Part shown: positions 34,974 to 40,579 of the stretch, piece by piece | Layout of the letters: every line of letters begins with the position of its first letter | Numbering within the stretch: the stretch's first letter is position 1 | NCBI GenBank assembly: GCA_905372865.1 | Contig: CAJPQT010000004.1 | Span: 1 to 64,000 of the forward strand | Reading direction: 5' to 3' | From: an uncultured Centipeda sp. | Lineage (GTDB): Bacteria; Bacillota; Negativicutes; Selenomonadales; Selenomonadaceae | Length of the DNA: 64,000 nucleotides | Translations under genes and position numbers: made by a program | The notes under the pieces: generated by a model | Databases searched by the model: none | What the model saw: only the letters and a program-made list of their open reading frames with translations | What the model was told of the DNA's origin: nothing

Positions 34974-35309
34974 ATGAATGTTACGCCAATCAGCATGCAG
35001 ATGATGTTTCCGCAGTCCAATGAGGCAGGAAACGTCCAAAGCAACATGCAGAATCAGGTCAATGTTCAGCAGAGCTTTGAGTCCATCCGACAGAAGCAGG
35101 ACGCGGAGCTCGCACGCCAGCAGGTGCGCGCCAAAGAGCAGGCCAGTGAGGATGCACGCGTGAAGGATGACCCGGAGCGCGAGCGGCGGCAGGGCAGGGA
35201 GGATAGAGACGAAAGGCGCAGGGACCGCGGCGAGGATCACGGTCCGGAACTCTTGCAGCGTCTCGCTGCCGACCCGAATCGCGGCGTTCATCTCGACATC
35301 AGCTTTTGA
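34974..35309 (+). CDS. hypothetical charged protein
   Basis: A 111-residue protein of unknown function. The first 40 residues are Gln/Asn/Met-rich (MNVTPISMQMMFPQ), then comes a strongly charged helical stretch with many Arg, Glu and Asp (about 45-90), and the end is GVHLDISF. No signal or membrane helix. An RBS of GGAGAGGCAGG precedes ATG 34974. It lies 18 bp after the FapA-like gene and may be a motility accessory protein by position only. Confidence 0.6.
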   Translation: MNVTPISMQMMFPQSNEAGNVQSNMQNQVNVQQSFESIRQKQDAELARQQVRAKEQASEDARVKDDPERERRQGREDRDERRRDRGEDHGPELLQRLAADPNRGVHLDISF

Positions 35310-35352
35310 TCTTTGCAAACATGGATAAGGGAGGCGTCCTGTTATTATTTCT

Positions 35353-36162
35353 GTGACTGAAATTCTGGGGGCGCTCATCATTCTCGGCGCCGTTCTCCTG
35401 CTCATCGTGCGCTATATCATCCACCGACGTCAGCGCAGTGATGAGGCAGATGAGGATCTTGCGGAATCGATTGAGAAGCTGAAAAAAGAACTTCAGCAGT
35501 CTGCCGATACGATCATCAAGCGGCTTGGGTCCCATGTGACAAAACTCGAGGGTCTCCTGCGCGAGGCGGATGATCGGCGCGTGCGCCTTGAGACGCGTGT
35601 GGCGGACGCACAGCGCCTCGAGTGGGCACTGCGTCAGCGCATCGAGGAGCTCGAGCGCCGCCTGAGCGATCTCGGTCAGACACCGCCCGTGTCTCCCGGC
35701 GTACGTGCGACAGAGCCGACGCAGACGGCTGCGCCCGCTGCGCCTGTCCAAGAGGCACGGCGTACGGACGGCGATGAGTTTGCTGCCGTTCTTCACCAGT
35801 CTATCATGAGGGAACAGGCACGTGCGGCAGCCGAACCGGCACGGCAGATCTATGCGCCGCCGCCTGCACAGCCCGGACGGCAGGTGCAGGAACCGCTGCG
35901 GGCTCCGTCCGCGACACATGGACAGCCCGTGCGTACGCAGCCTGCAGCAATGCCTGTACACCCGCCGGCAATACCGGTGGCACCTCTAGCAGCTCCGCCC
36001 GCTGTGCCGGAGGCAGAGGCAGAGCCGGTGCGGGAGGATGAGGCGATCATCAAGGCGCGTGCGCTTCTGCGTGCCGGACGGACGATTGAACAGGTAGCGC
36101 GCGAGACGGGTGTCGAGATCGGAGCACTGCGTCTCATGCAGCAGATGACGCAGAGGGATTGA
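35353..36162 (+). CDS. SwrB-like single-pass membrane protein
   Basis: A 269-residue protein with an N-terminal membrane helix (LGALIILGAVLLLIVRYII), a coiled coil (about 30-110), a Pro/Ala-rich disordered region and a C-terminal helix-turn-helix-like motif (ARALLRAGRTIEQVARETG). This architecture and the position downstream of fliA match SwrB/DUF6115 proteins, which promote basal body maturation in B. subtilis (inference). The first canonical start is GTG 35353, but AAGGGAGG (35327-35334) lies 18 bases away. An ATT at 35344 has ideal spacing. The tRNA promoter overlaps the stop. Confidence 0.7.
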   Translation: MTEILGALIILGAVLLLIVRYIIHRRQRSDEADEDLAESIEKLKKELQQSADTIIKRLGSHVTKLEGLLREADDRRVRLETRVADAQRLEWALRQRIEELERRLSDLGQTPPVSPGVRATEPTQTAAPAAPVQEARRTDGDEFAAVLHQSIMREQARAAAEPARQIYAPPPAQPGRQVQEPLRAPSATHGQPVRTQPAAMPVHPPAIPVAPLAAPPAVPEAEAEPVREDEAIIKARALLRAGRTIEQVARETGVEIGALRLMQQMTQRD

Positions 36163-36187
36163 CAAAACGAGAAAACCTCGGTATAAT
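36159..36187 (+). promoter_or_regulatory. perfect consensus promoter of tRNA-Pro
   Basis: TTGACA at 36159-36164, 17 bp, TATAAT at 36182-36187: both hexamers match consensus exactly. The -35 contains the stop codon of the preceding gene (36160-36162). The predicted start is a few bases before the tRNA. Confidence 0.92.
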
Positions 36188-36197
36188 ACCTCTTGTT

Positions 36198-36274
36198 CGG
36201 GACGTAGCTCAGCTTGGTAGAGCGCTTCCTTGGGGTGGAAGAGGTCGTGAGTTCAAATCTCGTCGTTCCGACCA
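36198..36274 (+). tRNA. tRNA-Pro (anticodon GGG)
   Basis: A 77-nt cloverleaf with acceptor CGGGACG/CGTTCCG, D arm GCTC...GAGC, anticodon stem CTTCC/GGAAG around loop TTGGGGT (anticodon GGG), T arm with GTTCAAATC, discriminator A and encoded CCA. It is intact. Its 3' half (36230-36276) is duplicated at 37002-37048, so this copy is the one reconstituted next to the inserted element. Confidence 0.97.
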
Positions 36275-36276
36275 TT
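36230..36276 (+). repeat. left 47-bp direct repeat (attachment-site copy inside tRNA-Pro)
   Basis: From the anticodon loop to two bases past CCA, this segment matches 37002-37048 at 46 of 47 positions. The last 42 bases (36235-36276) are identical; the only mismatch is G36234 against A37006. The crossover point in the anticodon loop is typical of tRNA-targeting tyrosine integrases. Confidence 0.9.
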
Positions 36277-36300
36277 TACTTAGAACTACAAGGATTTTGG

Positions 36301-36336
36301 GGTTTTCAGTGTCGCGTACTGAAGACCTCATTTTTT
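36301..36336 (+). terminator. terminator downstream of tRNA-Pro, inside the element
   Basis: GGTTTTCAGT and ACTGAAGACC form a 10-bp stem with one T.G pair around GTCGCGT, followed by TCA and six Ts at 36331-36336. It would end tRNA transcription within the inserted DNA, replacing the displaced native terminator. Confidence 0.85.
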
Positions 36337-36593
36337 AGTCTGCCTATGAAAGCTCTACCAAACTGGGACTATTTATCTGCATGAGATGCTCATCATAGAG
36401 TGTGGTCTAAATTTACACGATGGATAGACGACGGCGGCCTTGATTGGTGAGAGGATGGGTGTATACGTGTCCTAGCACCTGTCCGATATGACCACATACG
36501 CTCGAAGGCGCACGCACACGGGGGAATCAGACATGCGCAATAATATATATAGCCGCTCAGAAATATTTTGCAAAATTCAGCGTTTGGTAAGGC

Positions 36594-36622
36594 TTGCAAA
36601 AGCCGCTTAGATTTGATATGAT
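36594..36622 (+). promoter_or_regulatory. promoter of the antisense (antitoxin) RNA
   Basis: TTGCAA at 36594-36599, 17 bp, TATGAT at 36617-36622 on the + strand. No + strand reading frame follows; about 90 bp downstream is an intrinsic terminator. This defines a short RNA that runs into the 3' end of the toxin gene. Confidence 0.78.
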
Positions 36623-36625
36623 AAA

Positions 36626-36664
36626 GACACAAAAAGAAGCACCCCCATAGGGCGGCTACTTCTT
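36626..36664 (-). terminator. terminator of the toxin mRNA
   Basis: Read on the - strand, AAGAAGTA pairs with TGCTTCTT (one T.G pair), then CC/GG and CCC/GGG with bulged Gs around a TAT loop, followed by a T-run. It ends the toxin transcript about 50 bp after the toxin stop codon. Confidence 0.75.
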
Positions 36665-36722
36665 CACAGAAAGACGGAAATAACCGCTTACCGTGTCAAA
36701 GTAGGGCGGTTATTTCTTTTTT
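36629..36722 (+). ncRNA. candidate type I antitoxin RNA, antisense to the toxin 3' end
   Basis: From the promoter at 36594-36622 and the terminator at 36678-36722, an RNA of about 94 nt is predicted. It is fully complementary to the toxin mRNA from its terminator through the last codons (36710-36722). Its bases 36651-36667 (GGCGGCTACTTCTTCAC) are nearly identical to the toxin mRNA 5' leader segment opposite 36816-36829, so it can compete with the mRNA's own 5'-3' pairing. Convergent 3'-overlapping arrangement as in bsrG/SR4 and txpA/RatA. Not recognised from a named family. Confidence 0.68.
36678..36722 (+). terminator. terminator of the antisense RNA
   Basis: AAATAACCGC at 36678-36687 pairs perfectly with GCGGTTATTT at 36706-36715, an 18-nt loop lies between, and C plus six Ts follow at 36716-36722. 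It overlaps the last codons of the toxin gene on the other strand. Confidence 0.82.
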
Positions 36723-36781
36723 ACGGCAACAATGTAGCCAGTGACGAGAACAAGAATTAGAATGAACTCGTAATAACTCAT
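36710..36781 (-). CDS. small hydrophobic peptide, probable type I toxin
   Basis: A 23-residue peptide on the - strand, starting MSYYEFIL and ending IVAVKKK. A polar start, one hydrophobic helix (FILILVLVTGYIVAV) and a tri-lysine C-terminus are the hallmarks of type I toxins such as the BsrG/TxpA and holin-like (Hol_Tox) groups, whose members often begin MSTYE or MTVYE. GGGAGG (36791-36796) is 9 bases upstream of the ATG at 36781. Its mRNA starts near 36849 from a consensus promoter, has a leader of about 68 nt able to pair with its own 3' end, and ends at 36626-36664. Toxicity is inferred. Confidence 0.72.
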   Translation of the reverse strand: MSYYEFILILVLVTGYIVAVKKK

Positions 36782-36815
36782 AGTGCACCACCTCCCACTT
36801 ACAGAGTAAGGAAAG

Positions 36816-36829
36816 GTGAAGAAGCCGCC
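36816..36829 (-). promoter_or_regulatory. 5' leader arm for 5'-3' pairing of the toxin mRNA
   Basis: GTGAAGAAGCCGCC on the + strand here is the inverse of GGCGGCT-AC-TTCTTCAC at 36651-36667. In the toxin mRNA the leader and the 3' end can therefore pair over 14 positions with a 2-nt bulge. Such closing of mRNA ends is how several type I toxin mRNAs are kept untranslated. Confidence 0.6.
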
Positions 36830-36855
36830 GCCTATGCCTATAGGGGTGTGACTAC

Positions 36856-36884
36856 ATTATACAAGCGATGAATGAAAAGCACAA
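36856..36884 (-). promoter_or_regulatory. promoter of the toxin mRNA
   Basis: On the - strand TTGTGC (36884-36879), 17 bp, TATAAT (36861-36856). The predicted start is near 36849, giving a leader of about 68 nt to the toxin ATG. Confidence 0.78.
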
Positions 36885-37001
36885 GCGGAATTAACAACAC
36901 ATTATAAGACCATCAAAAGCTGTGTTTGATACCCTTAGAAAAAGTTGTTAATGTGTAGTGTTCCTGTTGTTTGAAATGAGCCTTTTATCATTAAGGCTCG
37001 T

Positions 37002-37048
37002 TTGGAGTGGAAGAGGTCGTGAGTTCAAATCTCGTCGTTCCGACCATT
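37002..37048 (+). repeat. right 47-bp direct repeat (tRNA-Pro 3' half)
   Basis: A copy of 36230-36276 with one substitution (GGAG instead of GGGG in the anticodon loop). It lacks the tRNA 5' half and is not a functional tRNA. It is followed 12 bp later by the displaced terminator. Confidence 0.9.
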
Positions 37049-37060
37049 CTTCAGCATAGG

Positions 37061-37090
37061 AACCTCCGCGCGCGTGCGTGGAGGTTTTTT
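37061..37090 (+). terminator. terminator, probably the original one of tRNA-Pro
   Basis: AACCTCCGCGC and GCGTGGAGGTT form an 11-bp stem with a GCGT loop, followed by further Ts. It lies 12 bp beyond the duplicated tRNA 3' end, the spacing expected for a tRNA terminator before the insertion. Confidence 0.85.
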
Positions 37091-37106
37091 CGTGTAAGGA
37101 GGAGGG

Positions 37107-37745
37107 ATGTTTGTGAACATCATTGTAGATAACGGCGTCCTGCAAGTTCTTCTGCTTGCCGTCATGTTTCTCTCCATCATGGTGGAGATCAAGACGGGTG
37201 GCCTTGGGGTCGGTGTCCTGCTCGGCATTGTTGCGGCCGCCGTCTTTTGGGGCAGCCAGTATACGCGTGGGCTCGTAGAGCTCTATCACATTGCGGTCTT
37301 TCTTGCGGGCGTGCTCATGATTATCGTGGAGATCCTGCTGCCGACCGTGGGGCTTCTCGCCGGACTTGGCGTTGCGGCGATGCTCTACAGCATTGTGCTC
37401 GCCCTCGGCGGGGATATTGGGGCACTCGCGGCGCTCGGGATTGCCCTCGTCATCTCGATTGTACTCTTTCTGCTCATCGTTTCCCGTCTGCCGTCGAGCA
37501 AACTGTGGAATAAGATCGTTCTGCAAAAGAGTGCACGGACGGAGGAGGGATATGTCAGCGCGATGGAGGAGAAAGGTTTGATCGGGAAAACGGGCGAAGT
37601 GCTCACGGAACTGCGTCCTGCGGGAACGGCACGCATTGACGGCCGCCCCGTGGATGTGATCTCAGAGGGCGCATTCATTCAAAAGGGGAAACGTATTGTT
37701 GTTCTGTCCGTAAACGGCAGCCGCGTTGTTGTACGTGAAGCGTAG
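37107..37745 (+). CDS. NfeD family membrane protein
   Basis: NfeD-like proteins are partners of SPFH/flotillin proteins. This 212-residue form lacks the ClpP-like protease domain and has four to five membrane helices (about residues 10-135) and a C-terminal OB-fold (about 150-212; GLIGKTGEVLTELRPAGTARI and GKRIVVLSVNGSRVVV). AAGGAGGAGGG precedes ATG 37107. It lies directly upstream of floA, the expected membrane-microdomain pair. Confidence 0.9.
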   Translation: MFVNIIVDNGVLQVLLLAVMFLSIMVEIKTGGLGVGVLLGIVAAAVFWGSQYTRGLVELYHIAVFLAGVLMIIVEILLPTVGLLAGLGVAAMLYSIVLALGGDIGALAALGIALVISIVLFLLIVSRLPSSKLWNKIVLQKSARTEEGYVSAMEEKGLIGKTGEVLTELRPAGTARIDGRPVDVISEGAFIQKGKRIVVLSVNGSRVVVREA

Positions 37746-37778
37746 CGCACGTGTGCGGAGCATGTTAAGGAGGTTCGT

Positions 37779-38777
37779 ATGGGAACACTGTTCGGAGGAG
37801 CATTCCTCATTGTCATCATTATTCTCGCCGTCTCGATTTTTCTGCACTTTGTACCGCTTGGTCTCTGGGTGTCTGCGATCTCGGCGAATGTCTCGGTCAG
37901 CATCGTCTCGCTCATCGGCATGCGGCTGCGCCGCGTACCGCCGAGCCGCATTGTGCTGCCTCTCATCAAGGCGAATAAGGCGGGGCTTGATGTGAGTGTC
38001 AACCAGCTCGAGGCACATTATCTTGCGGGCGGCAACGTGGACAAGGTGGTCGATGCACTGATCGCATCACACCGTGCACAGATTGCACTGCCGTTTGAGC
38101 GCGCGGCGGCGATTGACCTTGCGGGGCGCGATGTGCTGGACGCTGTGCAGATGAGCGTCAACCCGAAGGTCATCGAGACGCCGATTGTCTCCGCTGTCGC
38201 GGCGAATGGAATCGAGCTCAAGATCAAGGCCCGTGTCACGGTGCGTGCGAACATCGACCGCCTCGTCGGCGGCGCAGGAGAGCCGACGATCATTGCGCGT
38301 GTCGGTGAGGGCATTGTCACGACAGTCGGTTCCTCGGAGAATCATAAGGATGTGCTTGCGAACCCCGATGATATCTCTAAGACCGTACTCGGTAAGGGTC
38401 TCGATGCCGGAACAGCCTTCGAGATTCTCTCCATCGATATTGCGGATGTCGATGTCGGACGCAACATCGGCGCGGAACTTCAGACCGATCAGGCGGAGGC
38501 AGACAAGCGCATCGCGCAGGCAAAGGCGGAGGAGCGCCGTGCAATGGCGGTCGCGCGTGAGCAGGAGATGAAGGCGTACACACAGGAGATGGAGGCCAAG
38601 GTGGTCGAGGCGCAGTCCGAGGTGCCGCACGCAATGGCGCAGGCCCTGCGTGAGGGAAGGCTCGGCGTGATGGACTACTATCAGCTCAGCAACATCCAGT
38701 CCGATACCGATATGCGCCATGCGATCAGTACGGCGGGAAAGGTGGACGAAAAGCATCCGGCACCGCCCGTAAAGTGA
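37779..38777 (+). CDS. floA: flotillin-like protein FloA
   Basis: FloA scaffolds functional membrane microdomains. An N-terminal hydrophobic hairpin (residues 5-30) is followed by an SPFH-like domain with LPLIKANKAGLDVSVNQLEAH and a helical C-terminal region rich in Glu/Ala/Lys (about 235-290; QAEADKRIAQAKAEERRAMA) for oligomerisation. The tail has the conserved GVMDYYQLSNIQSDTDMR. The 332-residue length is typical. An RBS AAGGAGG precedes ATG 37779. Confidence 0.95.
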   Translation: MGTLFGGAFLIVIIILAVSIFLHFVPLGLWVSAISANVSVSIVSLIGMRLRRVPPSRIVLPLIKANKAGLDVSVNQLEAHYLAGGNVDKVVDALIASHRAQIALPFERAAAIDLAGRDVLDAVQMSVNPKVIETPIVSAVAANGIELKIKARVTVRANIDRLVGGAGEPTIIARVGEGIVTTVGSSENHKDVLANPDDISKTVLGKGLDAGTAFEILSIDIADVDVGRNIGAELQTDQAEADKRIAQAKAEERRAMAVAREQEMKAYTQEMEAKVVEAQSEVPHAMAQALREGRLGVMDYYQLSNIQSDTDMRHAISTAGKVDEKHPAPPVK

Positions 38778-38787
38778 GGGAAGTCAT

Positions 38788-39255
38788 ATGGAATACCTCA
38801 TTGTCATTGCTGTTGCGGTAGCGATTGCTGTCTTTGACGATCGCGTGCGCGGCAAGAAGAAGGTGCCGCCGCCGACCGTGCCGCAGGACATCCCGCGCCC
38901 GAAGAAGCGCACGGCTCAGAATGCGACATTTGAAATTCCGCCGATGCGCGGGGGTCCCTCCGATGTACAGGTTACCGTCGACGCAGAGGTGCTGCGTGAA
39001 CAGGAGCTCCGTGCAAAGTGGGAAGAGGCGCGCAAGGAGGCACAGCGCGCAAAGCGTGCGCGCGCGCACGAAGAACGTGCGGTGCTCCACCCTGTTGCGG
39101 AGGTGCAGACCGCCGCGGCCATCGCTTCGCAGCCCACAGGACGCAGGACAGGGGTGGCTCTGCCGCAGCTCACACCGGATGCGATGAAGCAGGCAATTGT
39201 ACTTGCCGAGGTGCTCGGAAAGCCGCGCGCATTGCGCAAATTTCCGCGCAGATAA
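38788..39255 (+). CDS. hypothetical membrane-anchored protein downstream of floA
   Basis: A 155-residue protein with one N-terminal hydrophobic segment (MEYLIVIAVAVAIAVF), a Pro-rich basic linker, a Glu/Arg-rich helical stretch (about 70-95) and a C-terminal LTPDAMKQAIVLAEVLGKPRALR that recalls short tails found on other Negativicutes proteins. No function can be assigned. It begins 10 bp after floA and ends at a bidirectional terminator, so it is the last gene of the nfeD-floA unit. Confidence 0.65.
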   Translation: MEYLIVIAVAVAIAVFDDRVRGKKKVPPPTVPQDIPRPKKRTAQNATFEIPPMRGGPSDVQVTVDAEVLREQELRAKWEEARKEAQRAKRARAHEERAVLHPVAEVQTAAAIASQPTGRRTGVALPQLTPDAMKQAIVLAEVLGKPRALRKFPRR

Positions 39256-39302
39256 AAGAATCGGGACACATTGCAAAATGCAGTGTGTCCCGATTCTTTT
39301 AT
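39252..39302. terminator. perfect bidirectional terminator
   Basis: ATAAAAGAATCGGGACACA (39252-39270) and its exact reverse complement at 39284-39302 flank a small TGCA-containing loop. A-runs and T-runs on both flanks make it work for both the floA unit (+) and the M48 protease gene (-), which converge here. Confidence 0.93.
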
Positions 39303-39304
39303 GG

Positions 39305-40378
39305 CTATTTTATATTGTTCAGGAGATTTGCAATCTCCTCCGGACTTTGATCGCCGCTCGTACAGCTGATGATGGGCTGTGCGCCGAGCATGACGGTACG
39401 TCCATCCACATAAGCGCCGGAAGCCGCATGGCCGTTCTTGTATGCCGCCGCAAGATTCCCCATGACGAAGTAGGCGCGTTCGGCGGAGCTCATGCCGCCG
39501 GCCGCAGCGGGCGTTACGAGCACCTTCTTGTTCACATAGACAACACCATCCGCTGCGGTAACCTTGCCGCCGCTCATCTCTGTAAGCTTTTTTGCATAGT
39601 TGTCGCGGCGGGCTGCATTTGACGGGTGATCGGCAGCACCTGACATGATGTCAAATACGCTCGCAGAGTTGTTGCCTGAGAGGTCAATGACGCGCTGCCA
39701 TACTGCCGCTGTTGCACCGGGATTGTAGGGAGAGCGTGCAATGTACTCGAACGCGAGGTTGTCCGCCTCCCATTCCATCGGCTTTGTGAGCCCCTGTCCG
39801 CTCCATATATTCGCGGCAATGGCACCGAGCACTGTGCCCGTCGCACTCGCGAGGACGGCCGGCCCCAGGGAACGCTTCATGCCTTTGGCGGGATGGTCCT
39901 TCTGACCGTGGCCCATCTCGTGAGCCAGTACGACGGCAATTTCGTCCTCGTTTGATAAATAGCTGTAGAGACCGACATTGACGCTCATGTTGTGGCCGAG
40001 TGTGCAGAATGCGTTGAACTGATCCTGTTGGTTGATAAAATAATTGTAAGGGCGATCGTAGATCGTGGTATCCATCGAACCGATTGCCGCCGTGAGATTT
40101 GTAAAGATACGGTCGAGCTGGTTGTTCAGATCCCAGCGATAGTAGACACCGTATTTCTCCTGAAGCTCTTTAAAGAGTGCCTGTCGTCCCTCCTCCGTCG
40201 TGTTGTAATACTTGATTTGCTGGTTCATCTCGTTTGCCGCAACCGCGCCGCCGATCACTGCGCCGATGATGCTTTCCGCGCCTGCCTCGGCAACGGAAGC
40301 GGGCAGGGCAACGCCCGTTGTCATCACTGCGGAAAGTGCGAGTGCGACACCGCGGTGCATCCATTTTTTCTTATTCAT
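39305..40378 (-). CDS. M48 family zinc metalloprotease, exported
   Basis: A secreted or periplasmic M48 peptidase. The N-terminal signal peptide (basic start MNKKKWMHR, hydrophobic core, VAEAGAE cleavage region) is followed by the protease domain with the HEMGH zinc motif (VLAHEMGHGQKDH) and a third ligand Glu in EWEADNLAFEYI. The C-terminal 80 residues are small-residue-rich and may be a separate repeat-like region. It is the only long - strand gene in the window and has its own promoter at 40411-40439. An envelope protein quality-control role is the family expectation. Confidence 0.92.
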   Translation of the reverse strand: MNKKKWMHRGVALALSAVMTTGVALPASVAEAGAESIIGAVIGGAVAANEMNQQIKYYNTTEEGRQALFKELQEKYGVYYRWDLNNQLDRIFTNLTAAIGSMDTTIYDRPYNYFINQQDQFNAFCTLGHNMSVNVGLYSYLSNEDEIAVVLAHEMGHGQKDHPAKGMKRSLGPAVLASATGTVLGAIAANIWSGQGLTKPMEWEADNLAFEYIARSPYNPGATAAVWQRVIDLSGNNSASVFDIMSGAADHPSNAARRDNYAKKLTEMSGGKVTAADGVVYVNKKVLVTPAAAGGMSSAERAYFVMGNLAAAYKNGHAASGAYVDGRTVMLGAQPIISCTSGDQSPEEIANLLNNIK

Positions 40379-40410
40379 AGCTCCTCCTCATCCCATGAAG
40401 TTATGAATAT

Positions 40411-40439
40411 ATTATATAGAATGACGCTGTGTTCGTCCA
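40411..40439 (-). promoter_or_regulatory. promoter of the M48 protease gene
   Basis: On the - strand TGGACG (40439-40434), 17 bp, TATAAT (40416-40411). The RBS GAGGAGGAG lies just before the start at 40378. Confidence 0.75.
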
Positions 40440-40518
40440 TGATAATCAGGTTATAAAACAGCCGATAAAATGAGGATAATCCGTGCATTTGCGCCTCATG
40501 ACGGCATGCATAGAATTC

Positions 40519-40547
40519 TTGACACTATAGGAAAAAAACATTAAAAT
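40519..40547 (+). promoter_or_regulatory. promoter of rny
   Basis: TTGACA at 40519-40524, 17 bp, TAAAAT at 40542-40547. An inverted repeat ATGAGG/CCTCAT (about 40473-40500) lies just upstream of the -35 and could be an operator. Confidence 0.82.
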
Positions 40548-40579
40548 GAATAGAAGTATCCCATCGGATATTTTGCATT

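Larger units (their letters stand above)
36235..37048. mobile_element. 772-bp tRNA-Pro-integrated mini element or remnant
   Basis: The direct repeats bound an insert with a 772-bp repeat period. It is visibly richer in A and T than its surroundings and contains no integrase. The tRNA's presumed original terminator lies beyond the right repeat (37061-37090), showing that the DNA in between was inserted after the tRNA. Contents: a terminator (36301-36336), about 250 bp with no recognisable gene (36340-36590), a probable type I toxin-antitoxin locus (36594-36884), an imperfect inverted repeat around TTAACAA/TTGTTAA (36891-36956) and a hairpin GAGCCTT/AAGGCTC (36978-36999) next to the right repeat. 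It is either a mobilised mini-element or the remnant of a larger island. Confidence 0.8.

Noticed and set aside
36393..36632. 79-codon - strand frame inside the tRNA-Pro element
   Set aside because: No RBS, Cys/Pro/Ser-rich random-looking product, and it overlaps the antisense RNA promoter; not supported as a gene.
37002..37048. Second tRNA-Pro
   Set aside because: Only the 3' half from the anticodon loop is present, so no cloverleaf can form; it is an attachment-site copy.
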